This document shows, in pieces, positions 7,985-18,456 of a stretch of DNA of 64,000 nucleotides. Source of the DNA: Thiothrix nivea DSM 5205 (GTDB lineage: Bacteria > Pseudomonadota > Gammaproteobacteria > Thiotrichales > Thiotrichaceae). Positions within the stretch are counted from its first letter, which is position 1. Each line of letters opens with the position of its first letter. Where the stretch lies: assembly GCF_000260135.1 (NCBI RefSeq), contig NZ_JH651384.1, positions 1,491,693 to 1,555,692 on the forward strand, written 5' to 3'. The notes beneath the pieces are model-generated. The model was given only the letters and a program-made list of their open reading frames with translations. It was not told the DNA's origin and ran no database searches. The position numbers and the translations under genes were made by a program.

Positions 7985-9865
7985 TTACAGGTTCTCGGGG
8001 TGGGTGACCACTTCAGCGCTGTCACGCAGATCTTGCAGGAAAGCACCCAGCTCGCGTGAACCAACACTTTGCTCAAACACAGCAGCTGCATCCGCACTCA
8101 AGTTGGCTTCACCAGCCTTGACGGATTTAAGGGCGACAACAGCATAGTCACCATTGCCCATCGCCACGCCAGTCCAGCTGGACTTACCCGCAGCGGGATG
8201 GTTCATGGCAAAAGCTTTTTCCAGCACTTCCGGTGGTAACTTGTTGTCCGTGCGGCCAACTAGGCCAAATTTTTCCACCGCCGATTCTGCCCCCAGACCG
8301 GTTTCAGACAAGGTTGTCCAAGTTTGACTATCAGACAGTTTCTTCAGCAAGTCTTCGCCTTTCTGGGCTGTCAGCTTACGTGCTTCCTGCGCCAACAACG
8401 CCGTGCGGATGTCTTCGCGCACCGCATCCAATGGTTTCTGTGCCGCCGCTTCGTGATTGACAACACGGATGACAGCGGCTTTCCCGTCTTCCAGCTCCAG
8501 CACATCGGAATTTTTACCGGATTTCAGCACATCATCGTCAAAAGCAGCCTCACGCACTTTGGCACTGGCGGCAATGCCTTCACCCTGTATCCGGCTGAGC
8601 CAGTCAGTTTGCTGTACCGTCAAACCCACTTCCGTGGCAGCAGGGGCAAGGTCACCATCCTGCTCATAAGCAACCCGACCCAGGGTTTCACCCTTGTCCA
8701 GAAATTCCTTTTCGGCCAGTTCATTACGGTAATCTTTCTCTGCTGCCTCACGCACTTCAGCCAGAGTTTTGGACTGGGCAGGCTTGATTTCATTGACACG
8801 GATGATTTCATAGCCCGCTTCGGTTTTGACCGGGGCTGACATTTCGCCTGATTTGAGGGCAAACACGGCCTTCTCGAATTCCGGCCCCCAGTCACCGGCC
8901 ACGACCGAACCAATCAGGCCGCCTTTTTCTGCCGCGATCTTGTCATCGGAATCAGTACGGGCAATGTCTTCAAACTGGCGGGTTCCTGCCTGTATGTCGG
9001 CATACAGGGCATCAATGCGCTTTTTGGCATCCGCGTCTTTGGCGGGGCCATCCACACCTACCAAAATATGGCTGGCAACAAACTCTTCCGGTTGCGCGTA
9101 ATGCTCGGCATTGTCATCAAACCAGGCTTGCAGGGCGGCTTCATCAACTGCCACCTTTGCAGCCAGATCGTCACGGTTGAGTTCCAGATAAGCCAGCTGA
9201 ACTTTTTCGTCGGTCATGTAGCTGGCCTTGTTTTGCTCGTAATACTGGGCAATCTGTTCATCGCTGATCTGTACTTGCGTCTGGAAATCAGCCATTTTCA
9301 GGGTGAAGACCTCCAGCTCACGTTGCTGGTTACGCAATGCCTGATATTGCTCGGCTTCCGCCTTGGGCAAAAAGGCCGTAGCCTGGACAGCATTGCGCAG
9401 TTGCTGCTGCGACAAATCATTGCGCACCTGGAACTCAAATTCCACCGGGTCACGACGCTGCATTTTCAGGAAGTTTTCGTAAGTCGCCTTGTCAAATTTG
9501 CCGTCTTTCTGGAAGACCTCGATAGCGGTGATAGCGTCCGCCACTTCCTGGTTGCTGGCACGGTAGCCGCCTTCAGTGATTTTCTGGCGCATCAGAGCCT
9601 GGTTAATGACCGACTCCAACGCACTGCCCTTCAGCGCTTCGTCCATACCCGGAGGCAGCTGGCCACCGAACTGCTGCTTCATTTGTAACAGGGCATTCTG
9701 GACTTCCTGTACCAGGATTTCTTCGCCATTGACAACAGCAGCTGCGCGTTTGCCGCCACCCTCGAAATATTGGTTGATGCCGAACAAGGCAAATGGAACG
9801 ATGATCAAACCTACGATAACATAGGCAATCCAGCCTTTGGCTTTATCATGAATCGATTGCAGCAT
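7985..9865 (-). CDS. ppiD: Periplasmic folding chaperone PpiD (SurA_N / parvulin)
   Basis: This 626-residue protein has an N-terminal membrane anchor (residues ~14-33), a SurA-like N-terminal chaperone domain (~35-200), a parvulin rotamase domain (~265-360, VASHILVGVDG ... GGLIGSVVAGDWGPEFEKAVF) and a helical C-terminal part. PpiD is anchored at the inner membrane near SecYEG and assists newly exported proteins. The position downstream of lon and hupB is the classic gammaproteobacterial order, here with three tRNA genes inserted between hupB and ppiD. Confidence 0.95.
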   Translation of the reverse strand: MLQSIHDKAKGWIAYVIVGLIIVPFALFGINQYFEGGGKRAAAVVNGEEILVQEVQNALLQMKQQFGGQLPPGMDEALKGSALESVINQALMRQKITEGGYRASNQEVADAITAIEVFQKDGKFDKATYENFLKMQRRDPVEFEFQVRNDLSQQQLRNAVQATAFLPKAEAEQYQALRNQQRELEVFTLKMADFQTQVQISDEQIAQYYEQNKASYMTDEKVQLAYLELNRDDLAAKVAVDEAALQAWFDDNAEHYAQPEEFVASHILVGVDGPAKDADAKKRIDALYADIQAGTRQFEDIARTDSDDKIAAEKGGLIGSVVAGDWGPEFEKAVFALKSGEMSAPVKTEAGYEIIRVNEIKPAQSKTLAEVREAAEKDYRNELAEKEFLDKGETLGRVAYEQDGDLAPAATEVGLTVQQTDWLSRIQGEGIAASAKVREAAFDDDVLKSGKNSDVLELEDGKAAVIRVVNHEAAAQKPLDAVREDIRTALLAQEARKLTAQKGEDLLKKLSDSQTWTTLSETGLGAESAVEKFGLVGRTDNKLPPEVLEKAFAMNHPAAGKSSWTGVAMGNGDYAVVALKSVKAGEANLSADAAAVFEQSVGSRELGAFLQDLRDSAEVVTHPENL

Positions 9866-9974
9866 GGTCTTTTATGTTTTTGTCAGTAATGTTGATGGAT
9901 AGATAATGCGCACGCCCCACGCACGCAGAAACGCAATCATACAGCAAGAAACAAGGGGATGAAATGGAAAAAGT

Positions 9975-10051
9975 TGGCGGAGCGGACGGGACTCGAACCC
10001 GCGACCCCCGGCGTGACAGGCCGGTATTCTAACCAACTGAACTACCGCTCC
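9975..10051 (-). tRNA. tRNA-Asp (GTC)
   Basis: The reverse complement folds as a 77-nt cloverleaf with encoded CCA. The acceptor stem is GGAGCGG/CCGCTCC, the anticodon loop is CTGTCAC with GTC, and the T-loop is GTTCGAGTC. It has the same sequence as the copy at 10108-10184. Confidence 0.97.
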
Positions 10052-10070
10052 GTGATGGTTTGAGACAAGT

Positions 10071-10099
10071 AAAAAGGATGTCTTGATGACATCCTTTTT
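10071..10099 (-). terminator. Bidirectional terminator between the two tRNA-Asp genes
   Basis: A 12-bp stem AAAAAGGATGTC / GACATCCTTTTT with loop TTGAT, flanked by A and T tracts on both strands. It should stop or attenuate transcription coming from tRNA-Val and the first tRNA-Asp. Confidence 0.8.
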
Positions 10100-10107
10100 T
10101 AAAGAGT

Positions 10108-10184
10108 TGGCGGAGCGGACGGGACTCGAACCCGCGACCCCCGGCGTGACAGGCCGGTATTCTAACCAACTGAACTACCGCTCC
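10108..10184 (-). tRNA. tRNA-Asp (GTC), second copy
   Basis: A 77-nt cloverleaf with encoded CCA and anticodon GTC, identical to the copy at 9975-10051. It is the upstream copy in the direction of transcription. Confidence 0.97.
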
Positions 10185-10207
10185 GCGATATAAACTTTAA
10201 ACAACGA

Positions 10208-10283
10208 TGGTGGGTAGTGAGGGGCTCGAACCCCCGACATTCGCCTTGTAAGGGCGACGCTCTACCAACTGAGCTAACTACCC
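10208..10283 (-). tRNA. tRNA-Val (TAC)
   Basis: A 76-nt cloverleaf with encoded CCA. The acceptor is GGGTAGT, the anticodon loop is CTTACAA with TAC, and the T-loop is GTTCGAGCC. It lies 16 bp after hupB and is probably co-transcribed with the tRNA-Asp genes. Confidence 0.97.
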
Positions 10284-10299
10284 GTCGTTGGAAAGGGCG

Positions 10300-10572
10300 C
10301 TAGTTTACTGCATCCTTCAGAGCTTTGCCAGCCTTAAATGAAGGAATTTTTGCAGAAGCGATAGAAATTGTTTCTCCGGTACGCGGGTTGCGGCCAGAGC
10401 GTGCCTGACGCTCACGCACCAGGAAAGTGCCGAAACCTACCAAGGCAACTTGGTCACCCTTGGCCATTGCTTCGCTGATAACCTCGACGAATGCTTTGAA
10501 TGCACGATCAGCGTCAGCTTTGGTCAAGCCGGACTTGTCTGATACTGCATCAATCAGTTCTGATTTATTCAT
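10300..10572 (-). CDS. hupB: DNA-binding protein HU
   Basis: This 90-residue protein is a full-length HU/IHF-family histone-like protein. It opens [21 protein letters not shown] and has the DNA-binding arm region [23 protein letters not shown] compacts DNA and aids replication, recombination and transcription. AAGGAAAG upstream is a good ribosome binding site. The 176-bp gap to lon leaves room for its own promoter. Confidence 0.97.
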   Translation of the reverse strand: MNKSELIDAVSDKSGLTKADADRAFKAFVEVISEAMAKGDQVALVGFGTFLVRERQARSGRNPRTGETISIASAKIPSFKAGKALKDAVN

Positions 10573-10748
10573 AGAAACTTTCCTTATGAATTCATTATTG
10601 GGGAAAACCGAAACACTCCTGCCAGTCCTAGATCAGCAGAGCCACCCATGCGGATACGCCCGACAGTTATACCAGCGACATCTAAAATATGTCAACAAAA
10701 TGACGGACTTCAAACGCACAGAAGCATTTCACCACAAAGTGTAGACCA

Positions 10749-13169
10749 TTAATGTGGCCTTGCCGGGGTGGAGTCCTCCTCTTCAGTCACCGGTGCAGAC
10801 GCCACCGGCTGGCTTTCCCCATCATCGTCGAGGTCTTCATCATCAGCCAATGGCTCGGGCGCACGCTCCAGCGCCAGTGCCAGCACTTCGTCGATCCACT
10901 TGACAGGTCTGATCTCCAAGCCCTTCTTGACGTTATCCGGCACTTCTGCCAAATCCTTTTCGTTTTCACGCGGAATCAGCACCAACTTGATGCCGCCACG
11001 GTGCGCAGCCAGCAGTTTTTCCTTCAGCCCACCAATGGGCAACACTTCACCGCGCAGGGTGATTTCACCCGTCATGGCGACATCGGCATTGACCGGGATA
11101 CGGGTCATGGCCGATACCATCGCTGTTACCATGCCGATACCTGCACTTGGGCCGTCCTTAGGCGTGGCACCTTCCGGCACATGGATATGCACATTGTGCT
11201 TGCGCAGGAATTTGCGGGTGATACCCAAGCTACGGGCGCGGCTCTTGACCACGGTTTCAGCCGCATGGATGGATTCTTTCATCACCTCACCCAAGCGGCC
11301 AGTGCTCTTGATCATGCCGTTACCCGGCAGCAGCGCGCTTTCAATGGTTAGCAGATCGCCACCTACGGAAGTCCACGCCAGCCCGGTGACCTGACCGATC
11401 TGGTTGCTCCTGTCGGCACGACCGTAATCGAAACGCTTCACGCCAAGATACTTTTCAATGTTACGTGGTGTGACCGAAGTCTTTTTCTTGTCGTTCAGCA
11501 AGTGATCCTTGACCGCCTTGCGGCATAACTTGGAAATTTCCCGATCCAGGCTACGCACCCCGGCTTCGCGGGTGTAATGGCGGATAATGTCCAGCACCGC
11601 GCTGTCGCTGATGCTCAACTCGCCTTTTTTCAGGCCATTGCTCTTGACCTGTTTGGGAATCAGGTAATTGCGGGCAATGCTGAGCTTTTCATCTTCGGTA
11701 TAGCCCGGGATGCGGATGACCTCCATACGATCCAGCAACGGCCCCGGAATGCGCATACTGTTGGATGTGGCCACAAACATGACATCCGACAGGTCGAAAT
11801 CGACTTCCAGGTAGTGGTCGGCAAAGGTGTGGTTCTGTTCCGGATCCAACACTTCCAGCAGGGCGGAAGACGGGTCACCACGGAAATCGGTGGACATCTT
11901 ATCGATTTCATCCAGCAGGAACAGCGGGTTACGGGTTCCTACCTTGGACAGGTTCTGGATGATCTTGCCCGGCAAGGAGCCAATATAAGTGCGGCGGTGA
12001 CCACGGATTTCCGCTTCGTCACGCACCCCACCCAGTGCCATGCGGGTAAACTTCCGGCCAGTGGCGCGGGCAATGGATTGCCCCAGGGAGGTTTTGCCCA
12101 CCCCCGGTGGCCCAACCAAGCACAGGATTGGCCCTTTGATCTTCTTGACCCTCTGCTGCACGGCCAAGAATTCGAGAATGCGTTCCTTGACCTCTTCCAA
12201 GCCGAAATGGTCTTCGTTCAGCACCGTCTCGGCTGACGACAGGTTGTTGTTGACCTTGGACTTTTTCTTCCAGGGCAGGTTGGCCAGCCAGTCAATGTAA
12301 TTACGCACCACCGTGGCTTCCGCCGACATCGGTGACATCATTTTCAGCTTTTTCAGCTCGGCGTCGGCCTTTTCGCGGGCGTCTTTGGGCATTCCGGCAT
12401 TTTCCACCCGGCGTGCCAGTTCTTCCATCTCATTGGGCGCACCCTCATCCAGTTCGCCCAGCTCTTTCTGGATGGCCTTGATCTGTTCATTGAGGTAGTA
12501 CTCACGCTGGCTACGTTCCATCTGCTGCTTGACGCGGCCACGGATTTTCTTTTCCACCTGCAACAGGTCAATTTCACCCTCGATCAGTTCCATCAAGTGC
12601 TGGATACGTTCCTCCACATCCAACATTTCGAGAATTTTCTGCTTTTCAGCAATTTTCAGCCCCAGATGGGCAGCGATAGTGTCCGCCAAGCGCACCGGGT
12701 CGTCAATGCTGGACAGGGAAGACAGGATTTCCGGTGGAACCTTTTTATTCAGTTTGACGTATTGCTCAAACAGGCTGATCAGGGAACGGCTCAGGACTTC
12801 AACCTTGCGCTGGTCACCCGGCAGGGAGGCGCGAACTTCCACCTTGGCTGCCGAAAAGTCGCCAGCATTGTCAATGGCCATGATTTCGGCACGCTCCAAA
12901 CCCTCCACCAGCACTTTCAGGGTACCATCCGGCAGCTTCAACAATTGCAGGATGGTGGCTAGGGTTCCCATGGTATGCACATCATCCAGTTCCGGCGCAT
13001 CCACTTCAGCACTTTTTTGTGCGACCAGCAGGATTTGCTTGTTGTCATCCATAGCCATGTCAAGCGCCTGGATGGATTTGTTCCGCCCCACGAACAGGGG
13101 AATGACCATGTGCGGGTAGACAACCACATCACGCAGGGGGAGAACGGGAACAATGATAGATTTAGCCAT
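10749..13169 (-). CDS. lon: ATP-dependent protease La
   Basis: This is a full-length LonA of 806 residues from ATG 13169. The N-terminal substrate-binding domain opens [20 protein letters not shown]. The AAA+ module has Walker [10 protein letters not shown] and Walker [11 protein letters not shown]. The C-terminal protease domain has the catalytic Ser in [11 protein letters not shown] and the Lys in [10 protein letters not shown]. The tail is acidic ([11 protein letters not shown]). An in-frame GTG at 13232 would add 21 residues without homology to known Lon N-termini, but the ribosome binding site of the preferred ATG is weak, so the start is open. Lon degrades damaged and regulatory proteins in the cytoplasm. 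Confidence 0.96.
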   Translation of the reverse strand: MAKSIIVPVLPLRDVVVYPHMVIPLFVGRNKSIQALDMAMDDNKQILLVAQKSAEVDAPELDDVHTMGTLATILQLLKLPDGTLKVLVEGLERAEIMAIDNAGDFSAAKVEVRASLPGDQRKVEVLSRSLISLFEQYVKLNKKVPPEILSSLSSIDDPVRLADTIAAHLGLKIAEKQKILEMLDVEERIQHLMELIEGEIDLLQVEKKIRGRVKQQMERSQREYYLNEQIKAIQKELGELDEGAPNEMEELARRVENAGMPKDAREKADAELKKLKMMSPMSAEATVVRNYIDWLANLPWKKKSKVNNNLSSAETVLNEDHFGLEEVKERILEFLAVQQRVKKIKGPILCLVGPPGVGKTSLGQSIARATGRKFTRMALGGVRDEAEIRGHRRTYIGSLPGKIIQNLSKVGTRNPLFLLDEIDKMSTDFRGDPSSALLEVLDPEQNHTFADHYLEVDFDLSDVMFVATSNSMRIPGPLLDRMEVIRIPGYTEDEKLSIARNYLIPKQVKSNGLKKGELSISDSAVLDIIRHYTREAGVRSLDREISKLCRKAVKDHLLNDKKKTSVTPRNIEKYLGVKRFDYGRADRSNQIGQVTGLAWTSVGGDLLTIESALLPGNGMIKSTGRLGEVMKESIHAAETVVKSRARSLGITRKFLRKHNVHIHVPEGATPKDGPSAGIGMVTAMVSAMTRIPVNADVAMTGEITLRGEVLPIGGLKEKLLAAHRGGIKLVLIPRENEKDLAEVPDNVKKGLEIRPVKWIDEVLALALERAPEPLADDEDLDDDGESQPVASAPVTEEEDSTPARPH

Positions 13170-13235
13170 GGTAACAACTCGCTGTTGCAGATGGAGACTA
13201 CGCGCCCAGCAGAAAGCCGGACGCGCCAACACATG

Positions 13236-14516
13236 TTATTCGCCGGCAGCCAGCTGCTGCGGTTCAACATTCTCATAGATCAGATAAGGTGTGGACTCAC
13301 CCTTGACGACGGATTCATCCACCACTACCTTGCCGACATTCTGCTCGGATGGCAGGTCATACATGGTATCCAGCAGGATTTTTTCCATGATGGAACGCAA
13401 GCCGCGCGCACCGGTTTTACGCTCCATGGCCTTGCGGGCAATGGCGTGCAGAGCATCGTCGCGGAACACCAGCTCAGCACCTTCCATGTCAAACAGTTTG
13501 GCGTATTGCTTGGTAAGGGCATTGCGTGGCTCGGTGAGGATTTGCACCAGCGCTTCCTCATCCAGCTCTTCCAGGGTTGCCACGACCGGCAAACGCCCCA
13601 CAAATTCGGGAATCAGCCCATAATGCACCAGGTCTTCGGCCTCGATGTCGCGAATGACTTCGCCAAAACTACGGCTTTCATCCGGGGCCTTGACCTTCGC
13701 GGAAAAGCCGATGCTACCCTTTTCGGTGCGGCGGCGGATGACCCTATCCATACCGGCAAACGCCCCGCCGACGATGAACAGGATATTGCGGGTGTCAACC
13801 TGTAAGAACTCCTGCTGCGGATGCTTGCGCCCACCTTGTGGCGGTACCGAGGCAATGGTGCCTTCGATCAGTTTCAGCAATGCCTGTTGCACACCTTCAC
13901 CAGACACATCGCGGGTAATGGAGGGGTTGTCAGCCTTGCGGGAAATCTTGTCGATTTCGTCGATGTAGACAATACCGGTCTGCGCCTTTTCCACATCGTA
14001 ATCGCATTTTTGCAGCAGCTTCTGGATGATGTTTTCCACATCCTCGCCCACGTAACCGGCTTCGGTCAGAGTGGTGGCATCGGCGATGGTGAAAGGCACA
14101 TTCAATAGGCGCGCCAAGGTTTCAGCCAGCAAGGTTTTGCCGCTACCGGTCGGCCCGATCAGCAAGATGTTGCTTTTGGCCAGCTCGACATCATCCTTGC
14201 CACCTTTCTTGTAAAGGCGCTTGTAATGGTTGTAGACGGCTACTGACAGCACCCGCTTCGCCAGCTCCTGACCGATGACATATTCATCAAGGTTGGCCTT
14301 GAGTTCATGCGGTGTCGGCAGAGAGGATTGTTCGTCAGACCCCTGTACGGCATGCATCTCCTCCTGAATGATGTCATTACACAAATCGACACATTCATCA
14401 CAAATGAAGACCGAAGGCCCCGCAATCAGTTTGCGCACCTCATGCTGGCTTTTTCCGCAGAAAGAGCAGTACAGCAATTTGCCGCTATCATGATCGCCTC
14501 GTCTATCTTTGCTCAT
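13236..14516 (-). CDS. clpX: ATP-dependent Clp protease ATP-binding subunit ClpX
   Basis: This 426-residue AAA+ unfoldase has an N-terminal C4 zinc-binding domain (CSFCGKS ... CDECVDLC), Walker [13 protein letters not shown], Walker [11 protein letters not shown] and the pore/RKH region [20 protein letters not shown]. It unfolds ssrA-tagged and other substrates and feeds them to ClpP. The stop is ~65 bp before the lon start. A terminator lies between clpP and clpX, so clpX may have its own promoter in 14517-14694. Confidence 0.97.
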   Translation of the reverse strand: MSKDRRGDHDSGKLLYCSFCGKSQHEVRKLIAGPSVFICDECVDLCNDIIQEEMHAVQGSDEQSSLPTPHELKANLDEYVIGQELAKRVLSVAVYNHYKRLYKKGGKDDVELAKSNILLIGPTGSGKTLLAETLARLLNVPFTIADATTLTEAGYVGEDVENIIQKLLQKCDYDVEKAQTGIVYIDEIDKISRKADNPSITRDVSGEGVQQALLKLIEGTIASVPPQGGRKHPQQEFLQVDTRNILFIVGGAFAGMDRVIRRRTEKGSIGFSAKVKAPDESRSFGEVIRDIEAEDLVHYGLIPEFVGRLPVVATLEELDEEALVQILTEPRNALTKQYAKLFDMEGAELVFRDDALHAIARKAMERKTGARGLRSIMEKILLDTMYDLPSEQNVGKVVVDESVVKGESTPYLIYENVEPQQLAAGE

Positions 14517-14694
14517 CAGAACCTCTATCCCGTGCCAGCAATGGGCACATCAACACTAACCAAAGGGACTATAGTAATGTCCGCCTGTCTGTTTTCAAAC
14601 CATATTATTGAGATAATCCTGTCTACTGACAAGAATACATGGCTTTGAGAAGTATTTTACGCTTCTTTTCCTTAAAAACACCTGTCCAGACACG

Positions 14695-14722
14695 AAAACA
14701 GCCTGCAAAAACAGGCTGTTTT
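14695..14722 (-). terminator. Terminator between clpP and clpX
   Basis: Nine-base stem AACAGCCTG / CAGGCTGTT with loop CAAAAA, flanked by A and T tracts on both strands. It lies 33 bases after the clpP stop in the direction of transcription and probably uncouples or attenuates clpX. The rest of the 239-bp gap contains no gene that I can see. Confidence 0.75.
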
Positions 14723-14755
14723 CTGATAAAAGGATCACAAATCCGGTTCGGTGCA

Positions 14756-15370
14756 TCAAGAACGGACTGTCAACACCTCATCTATCAAGCCATATTCACA
14801 CGCCGTTGGCGCATCCATGAAATTATCCCGGTCGGTATCCTGCTCAATGCGCTCCAGCGGTTGACCGGTGTGGCTGGCCAGCACCCGGTTCAACTCTTCA
14901 CGCATCTTGAGGATTTCACGGGCGTGAATCTCGATATCGGACGCCTGACCACGGAAACCACCCAGCGGCTGATGGATCATCACCCGCGAATGCGGCAAAG
15001 CAAAACGCTTGCCCTTGGCCCCACCCGCCAGCAACACAGCACCCATACTGGCCGCTTGGCCAATACACAAGGTGCTGACATCCGGCTTGATGAATTGCAT
15101 GGTGTCATAGATGGCCATGCCGGAGGTAATAACGCCACCCGGAGAGTTGATATACAGATGAATGTCCTTTTCCGGATTTTCCGACTCCAGGAACAGCAAC
15201 TGCGCCACAATCAGGTTGGCCATGTAGTCTTCAACTTCGCCCACACAAAAAATGACGCGTTCCCGTAATAAACGGGAATAAATGTCGAAGGCGCGCTCGC
15301 CGCGCGCGGACTGTTCGATAACCATTGGCACGCCAACAGCGCGTGGCTCAATCGGATTTTTTCCAAACAT
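14756..15370 (-). CDS. clpP: ATP-dependent Clp protease proteolytic subunit ClpP
   Basis: This 204-residue serine protease has the catalytic Ser in [14 protein letters not shown], His in [12 protein letters not shown] and Asp in the helix near [13 protein letters not shown]. It forms the double heptameric chamber that works with ClpX. An AAGGTAGG ribosome binding site precedes ATG 15370. It follows tig by 29 bp. Confidence 0.97.
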   Translation of the reverse strand: MFGKNPIEPRAVGVPMVIEQSARGERAFDIYSRLLRERVIFCVGEVEDYMANLIVAQLLFLESENPEKDIHLYINSPGGVITSGMAIYDTMQFIKPDVSTLCIGQAASMGAVLLAGGAKGKRFALPHSRVMIHQPLGGFRGQASDIEIHAREILKMREELNRVLASHTGQPLERIEQDTDRDNFMDAPTACEYGLIDEVLTVRS

Positions 15371-15399
15371 TACAACCTACCTTATTTATGTACAGCAAC

Positions 15400-16707
15400 T
15401 CAGGCCGCAGCCTGCCCTTGCTTGTCCGGGTTCATGACACTGTCAAAGTCACGCTTTTCATCGGTCACTGTCGCCTTTTCCATCGCCCACTCAACAATCA
15501 TTTCTTCCATGACTGCCGCTTCAATGGTTTGCATGGCCTGACGGTTGCCACGGTAATAATTTTTCAGGGCATCCGGGTCTTCGTAGCTGGCAGCGACAGT
15601 TTCCAGCATCGCCTCGACGCGCGCAGGGTCACGTTGCAGGTTGTTCTGGCGGATGATTTCACCCACGATCAGCCCCAGCTTGACACGGCGCTCGGCTTGC
15701 GGCACAAACATCTCATCCGGCAGATTATCTGCTTTGGTACCGGTATTTTGCGAGAACTCATCACGAATGTAACGGATTTCATCCTTCACCAGCGCATTGG
15801 GAATATCAATTGCATGCAGGTCAGCCAAACCATCCATTACCTGCTGCTTGAGCTGGGTCTTGATGGCTCCATCCAGTTCGCGCTGCATGTTCTTTTTGAC
15901 TTCGGTACGGAATTCGTCGGCGGAACCACTTACCACCCCGAAGTTCTTGATGAAATCTTCATCCACTTCCGGCAGGGCAGGTGCACGTACCTGTTTCATG
16001 GTGAGCTTGAACTGAGCCGTTTTACCTTTCAGGTTATCCGCCTGATAGTTATCAGGGAATGCCACGTCGATAGTCTTTTCATCGCCAGCCTTCATGCCCA
16101 GCAGACCATCTTCAAAGTCTTTCAACATCCGGCCTGCACCCAGTTCGACCGCATAGTCTTCGGCTGCTCCCCCTTCAAAAGCCTCACCATCAACGCTACC
16201 AGCAAAGTCCACCTTTACCATATCGCCAGCGGCGGCGGCACGGTCAGTTTCCTGCCACTCCTGGTTTTGCTTACGGATAACGTCAACCATCTTGTCAATG
16301 TCGGCCTCTGTAATCTCGGCAAGCGGACGAGTGACAGCCAAGGTTTCAACGCCAGCGATAACAATTTCCGGGTACACCTGAAAAGTGGCAACAAATTCCA
16401 GATCCTTGCCTGCCTCCATGGATTTCAGGTCGATTTCCGGCAGACCTGCAACGCGCAGGTTTTCCTTGCCAGCCGCTTCCTGGAAACTGGAACCCAGCAG
16501 TTTTTCCACCACTTCAAAACGCACGGAATCACTGTAACGCTTTTTCACCACGGAAAAAGGCACCTTGCCTGGGCGGAAACCATCAATCCGCACACGACCG
16601 GCCATGCCCTTCAGGCGCTTATCCACTTCCTTGTCAATCTGCTCGGCAGGGACTGCCACTGTCATCTTGCGATCAATGTTACCGGTTGTTTCAACTGAAA
16701 CTTGCAT
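15400..16707 (-). CDS. tig: Trigger factor
   Basis: This 435-residue ribosome-associated chaperone and peptidyl-prolyl isomerase begins MQVSVETTG from ATG 16707, with GAGG eight bases upstream; a start at 16722 would add five residues with a poorer site. The N-terminal ribosome-binding signature is GFRPGKVPFSVVKKRY. The FKBP-like domain contains GDMVKVDFAGSVDGEAFEGG, and the C-terminal arms are helical. First gene of the tig-clpP-clpX-lon cluster. Confidence 0.96.
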   Translation of the reverse strand: MQVSVETTGNIDRKMTVAVPAEQIDKEVDKRLKGMAGRVRIDGFRPGKVPFSVVKKRYSDSVRFEVVEKLLGSSFQEAAGKENLRVAGLPEIDLKSMEAGKDLEFVATFQVYPEIVIAGVETLAVTRPLAEITEADIDKMVDVIRKQNQEWQETDRAAAAGDMVKVDFAGSVDGEAFEGGAAEDYAVELGAGRMLKDFEDGLLGMKAGDEKTIDVAFPDNYQADNLKGKTAQFKLTMKQVRAPALPEVDEDFIKNFGVVSGSADEFRTEVKKNMQRELDGAIKTQLKQQVMDGLADLHAIDIPNALVKDEIRYIRDEFSQNTGTKADNLPDEMFVPQAERRVKLGLIVGEIIRQNNLQRDPARVEAMLETVAASYEDPDALKNYYRGNRQAMQTIEAAVMEEMIVEWAMEKATVTDEKRDFDSVMNPDKQGQAAA

Positions 16708-16777
16708 GTAAAAAAACCTCATCAGCGCCTGCCGCCACAGGACGCAGGCATCATTTATAACTATTGGTTGGATGGGA

Positions 16778-16862
<85 letters not shown>

Positions 16863-16970
16863 ACGTATTCAGTCACCGGTTCCCCATCAGCAAGCCTGAC
16901 CAGAAACCGTAAAGGAGGCGATTATACACAGCAGAAATGCTCTTGTATAACATTAAGCAAGGGGGATAAG

Positions 16971-17046
16971 TGGGGTGACTGATGGGACTCGAACCCACGA
17001 CCACCGGAATCACAATCCAGTGCTCTACCAACTGAGCTACAGTCAC
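16971..17046 (-). tRNA. tRNA-His (GTG)
   Basis: A 76-nt cloverleaf with encoded CCA and anticodon loop TTGTGAT. The acceptor GTGACTG and the T-arm CGTGGGTTCGAGTCCCA match tRNA-His. Confidence 0.96.
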
Positions 17047-17078
17047 CACTGAAAACTGTTGCCTGCGGGACGGGGAAG

Positions 17079-17155
17079 TGGCACGCCCGGCAGGGCTCGA
17101 ACCTGCAACCTACGGCTTAGAAGGCCGTTGCTCTATCCAATTGAGCTACGGGCGC
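17079..17155 (-). tRNA. tRNA-Arg (TCT)
   Basis: A 77-nt cloverleaf with encoded CCA and anticodon loop CTTCTAA in stem ACGGC/GCCGT; acceptor GCGCCCG. Confidence 0.96.
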
Positions 17156-17175
17156 AGAGTTGATGAATTTGAAAA

Positions 17176-17252
17176 TGGTCGGAGTAGAGGGATTTGAACC
17201 CCCGACCACCTGTACCCAAAACAGGTGCGCTACCAGGCTGCGCTATACTCCG
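17176..17252 (-). tRNA. tRNA-Pro (TGG)
   Basis: A 77-nt cloverleaf with encoded CCA and anticodon loop TTTGGGT in stem CCTGT/ACAGG; acceptor CGGAGTA. First gene of the Pro-Arg-His-Leu cluster in the direction of transcription. Confidence 0.96.
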
Positions 17253-17360
17253 ACTGTAAAGAGGCAGGATATGCTGAATCCATTCCTCAATCAAGAGCGC
17301 GAACTATACGGAGCATCTGCCGTGGCGTCAAGCTCCATATAGCTGCAACCCCGAATTTTT

Positions 17361-18422
17361 TTAGCTGCGCGCCGTCAGCCACTCGCCAATGGTGGGCGGA
17401 ATGGTTTTCTGCGCTTTACCACTGACGTAGATACCGATATGGCCGCCCTTGAAAGACAGCTCGGTATAATCAGACGAACCAATCGCACCCTTGAGCGCAC
17501 GTGAAGCATCCGGCGGCACCAGATGGTCGTACTCAGCAAACACATTCAGCACAGGCGCGGTAATGTTCTTAAGGTCAACCGTATAATCACCAATCTGGAC
17601 TTCGCCCTTCAGCAATTTGTTCTGCTGGAAGAAATCCTTGATGAACTGGCGGAAGGTTTCGCCCGCCTGATCCGGGCTGTCGAAAATCCACTTTTCCATA
17701 CGCATAAAATTTTTCAGCGTTTGGCTGTCGCCCATCACGTCAACCATGCCCAAGTATTTCTGCCCCATCAACTGGTAAGGTTTCAGATTGAGGAATGTCC
17801 AGTTGAGCATTTCCCCCGGAATATTGCCGATGGTGTCGACCAACTGGTCAATATCCACATTCTGCACCCAATGGCTGAGCATATTATCCGGCGTATGGTA
17901 ATCGACCGGCGTCACCATGGTGACCAGATTCTTGACCTTTTCCGGGTGCATGGAGGTGTAGCACAGGCTGAAAGCGCCACCCTGGCAGATTCCCAACAAG
18001 TTGATGGCATCGACACCATGACGGGCGCAGATTTCATCGACGCAATTGTCCAGATAACCATTCAGGTAGTCATCCAGGGTCAGGTAACGGTCAGACGCGT
18101 CCGGGTAACCCCAGTCGATCAAGTACACATCCTGCCCGGAATCCAGCAAACCCTTGATAGTGGAACGATTTTCCTGAATATCGGTCATATAGGGGCGGTT
18201 AACCAGCGCATACACAATCAATACCGGCACTTTATTGGTTGGCTCGGCAGTACCCTGATAGCGCAACAGCTTGAGCTTATCTTCCTGATACACCACCTCG
18301 GACGGGGTAACGCCACTGGAAATCTCGCCAACTTCCATCAGGTTGGTCATACCCTGGGCGAGCTTCTCGTTGAAGGCTTTAACTTCGTTCAGAACTTCAT
18401 CTGGACGCATTTGAAACGGCAT
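17361..18422 (-). CDS. phaC: Class III polyhydroxyalkanoate synthase subunit PhaC
   Basis: The length of 353 residues is typical of the short class III PhaC. The lipase-box-like motif GICQGG holds the catalytic Cys, the Asp is in EYDHLVPP and the His in KGGHIGIYV. Together with PhaE it polymerises (R)-3-hydroxybutyryl-CoA into storage granules. ATG 18422 is preceded by AGGAGA; the reading frame extends upstream into the end of phaE but that part is not homologous. PhaE is 34 bp upstream in the same operon. Confidence 0.95.
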   Translation of the reverse strand: MPFQMRPDEVLNEVKAFNEKLAQGMTNLMEVGEISSGVTPSEVVYQEDKLKLLRYQGTAEPTNKVPVLIVYALVNRPYMTDIQENRSTIKGLLDSGQDVYLIDWGYPDASDRYLTLDDYLNGYLDNCVDEICARHGVDAINLLGICQGGAFSLCYTSMHPEKVKNLVTMVTPVDYHTPDNMLSHWVQNVDIDQLVDTIGNIPGEMLNWTFLNLKPYQLMGQKYLGMVDVMGDSQTLKNFMRMEKWIFDSPDQAGETFRQFIKDFFQQNKLLKGEVQIGDYTVDLKNITAPVLNVFAEYDHLVPPDASRALKGAIGSSDYTELSFKGGHIGIYVSGKAQKTIPPTIGEWLTARS

Positions 18423-18456
18423 ATTCGTTCTCCTTGAATTCAGTCCGATGATCAGG

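Noticed and set aside
15325-16698. A 457-codon plus-strand open frame opposite tig
   Set aside because: It runs antisense to a clear trigger factor gene with conserved motifs; it has no ribosome binding site or recognisable domain.
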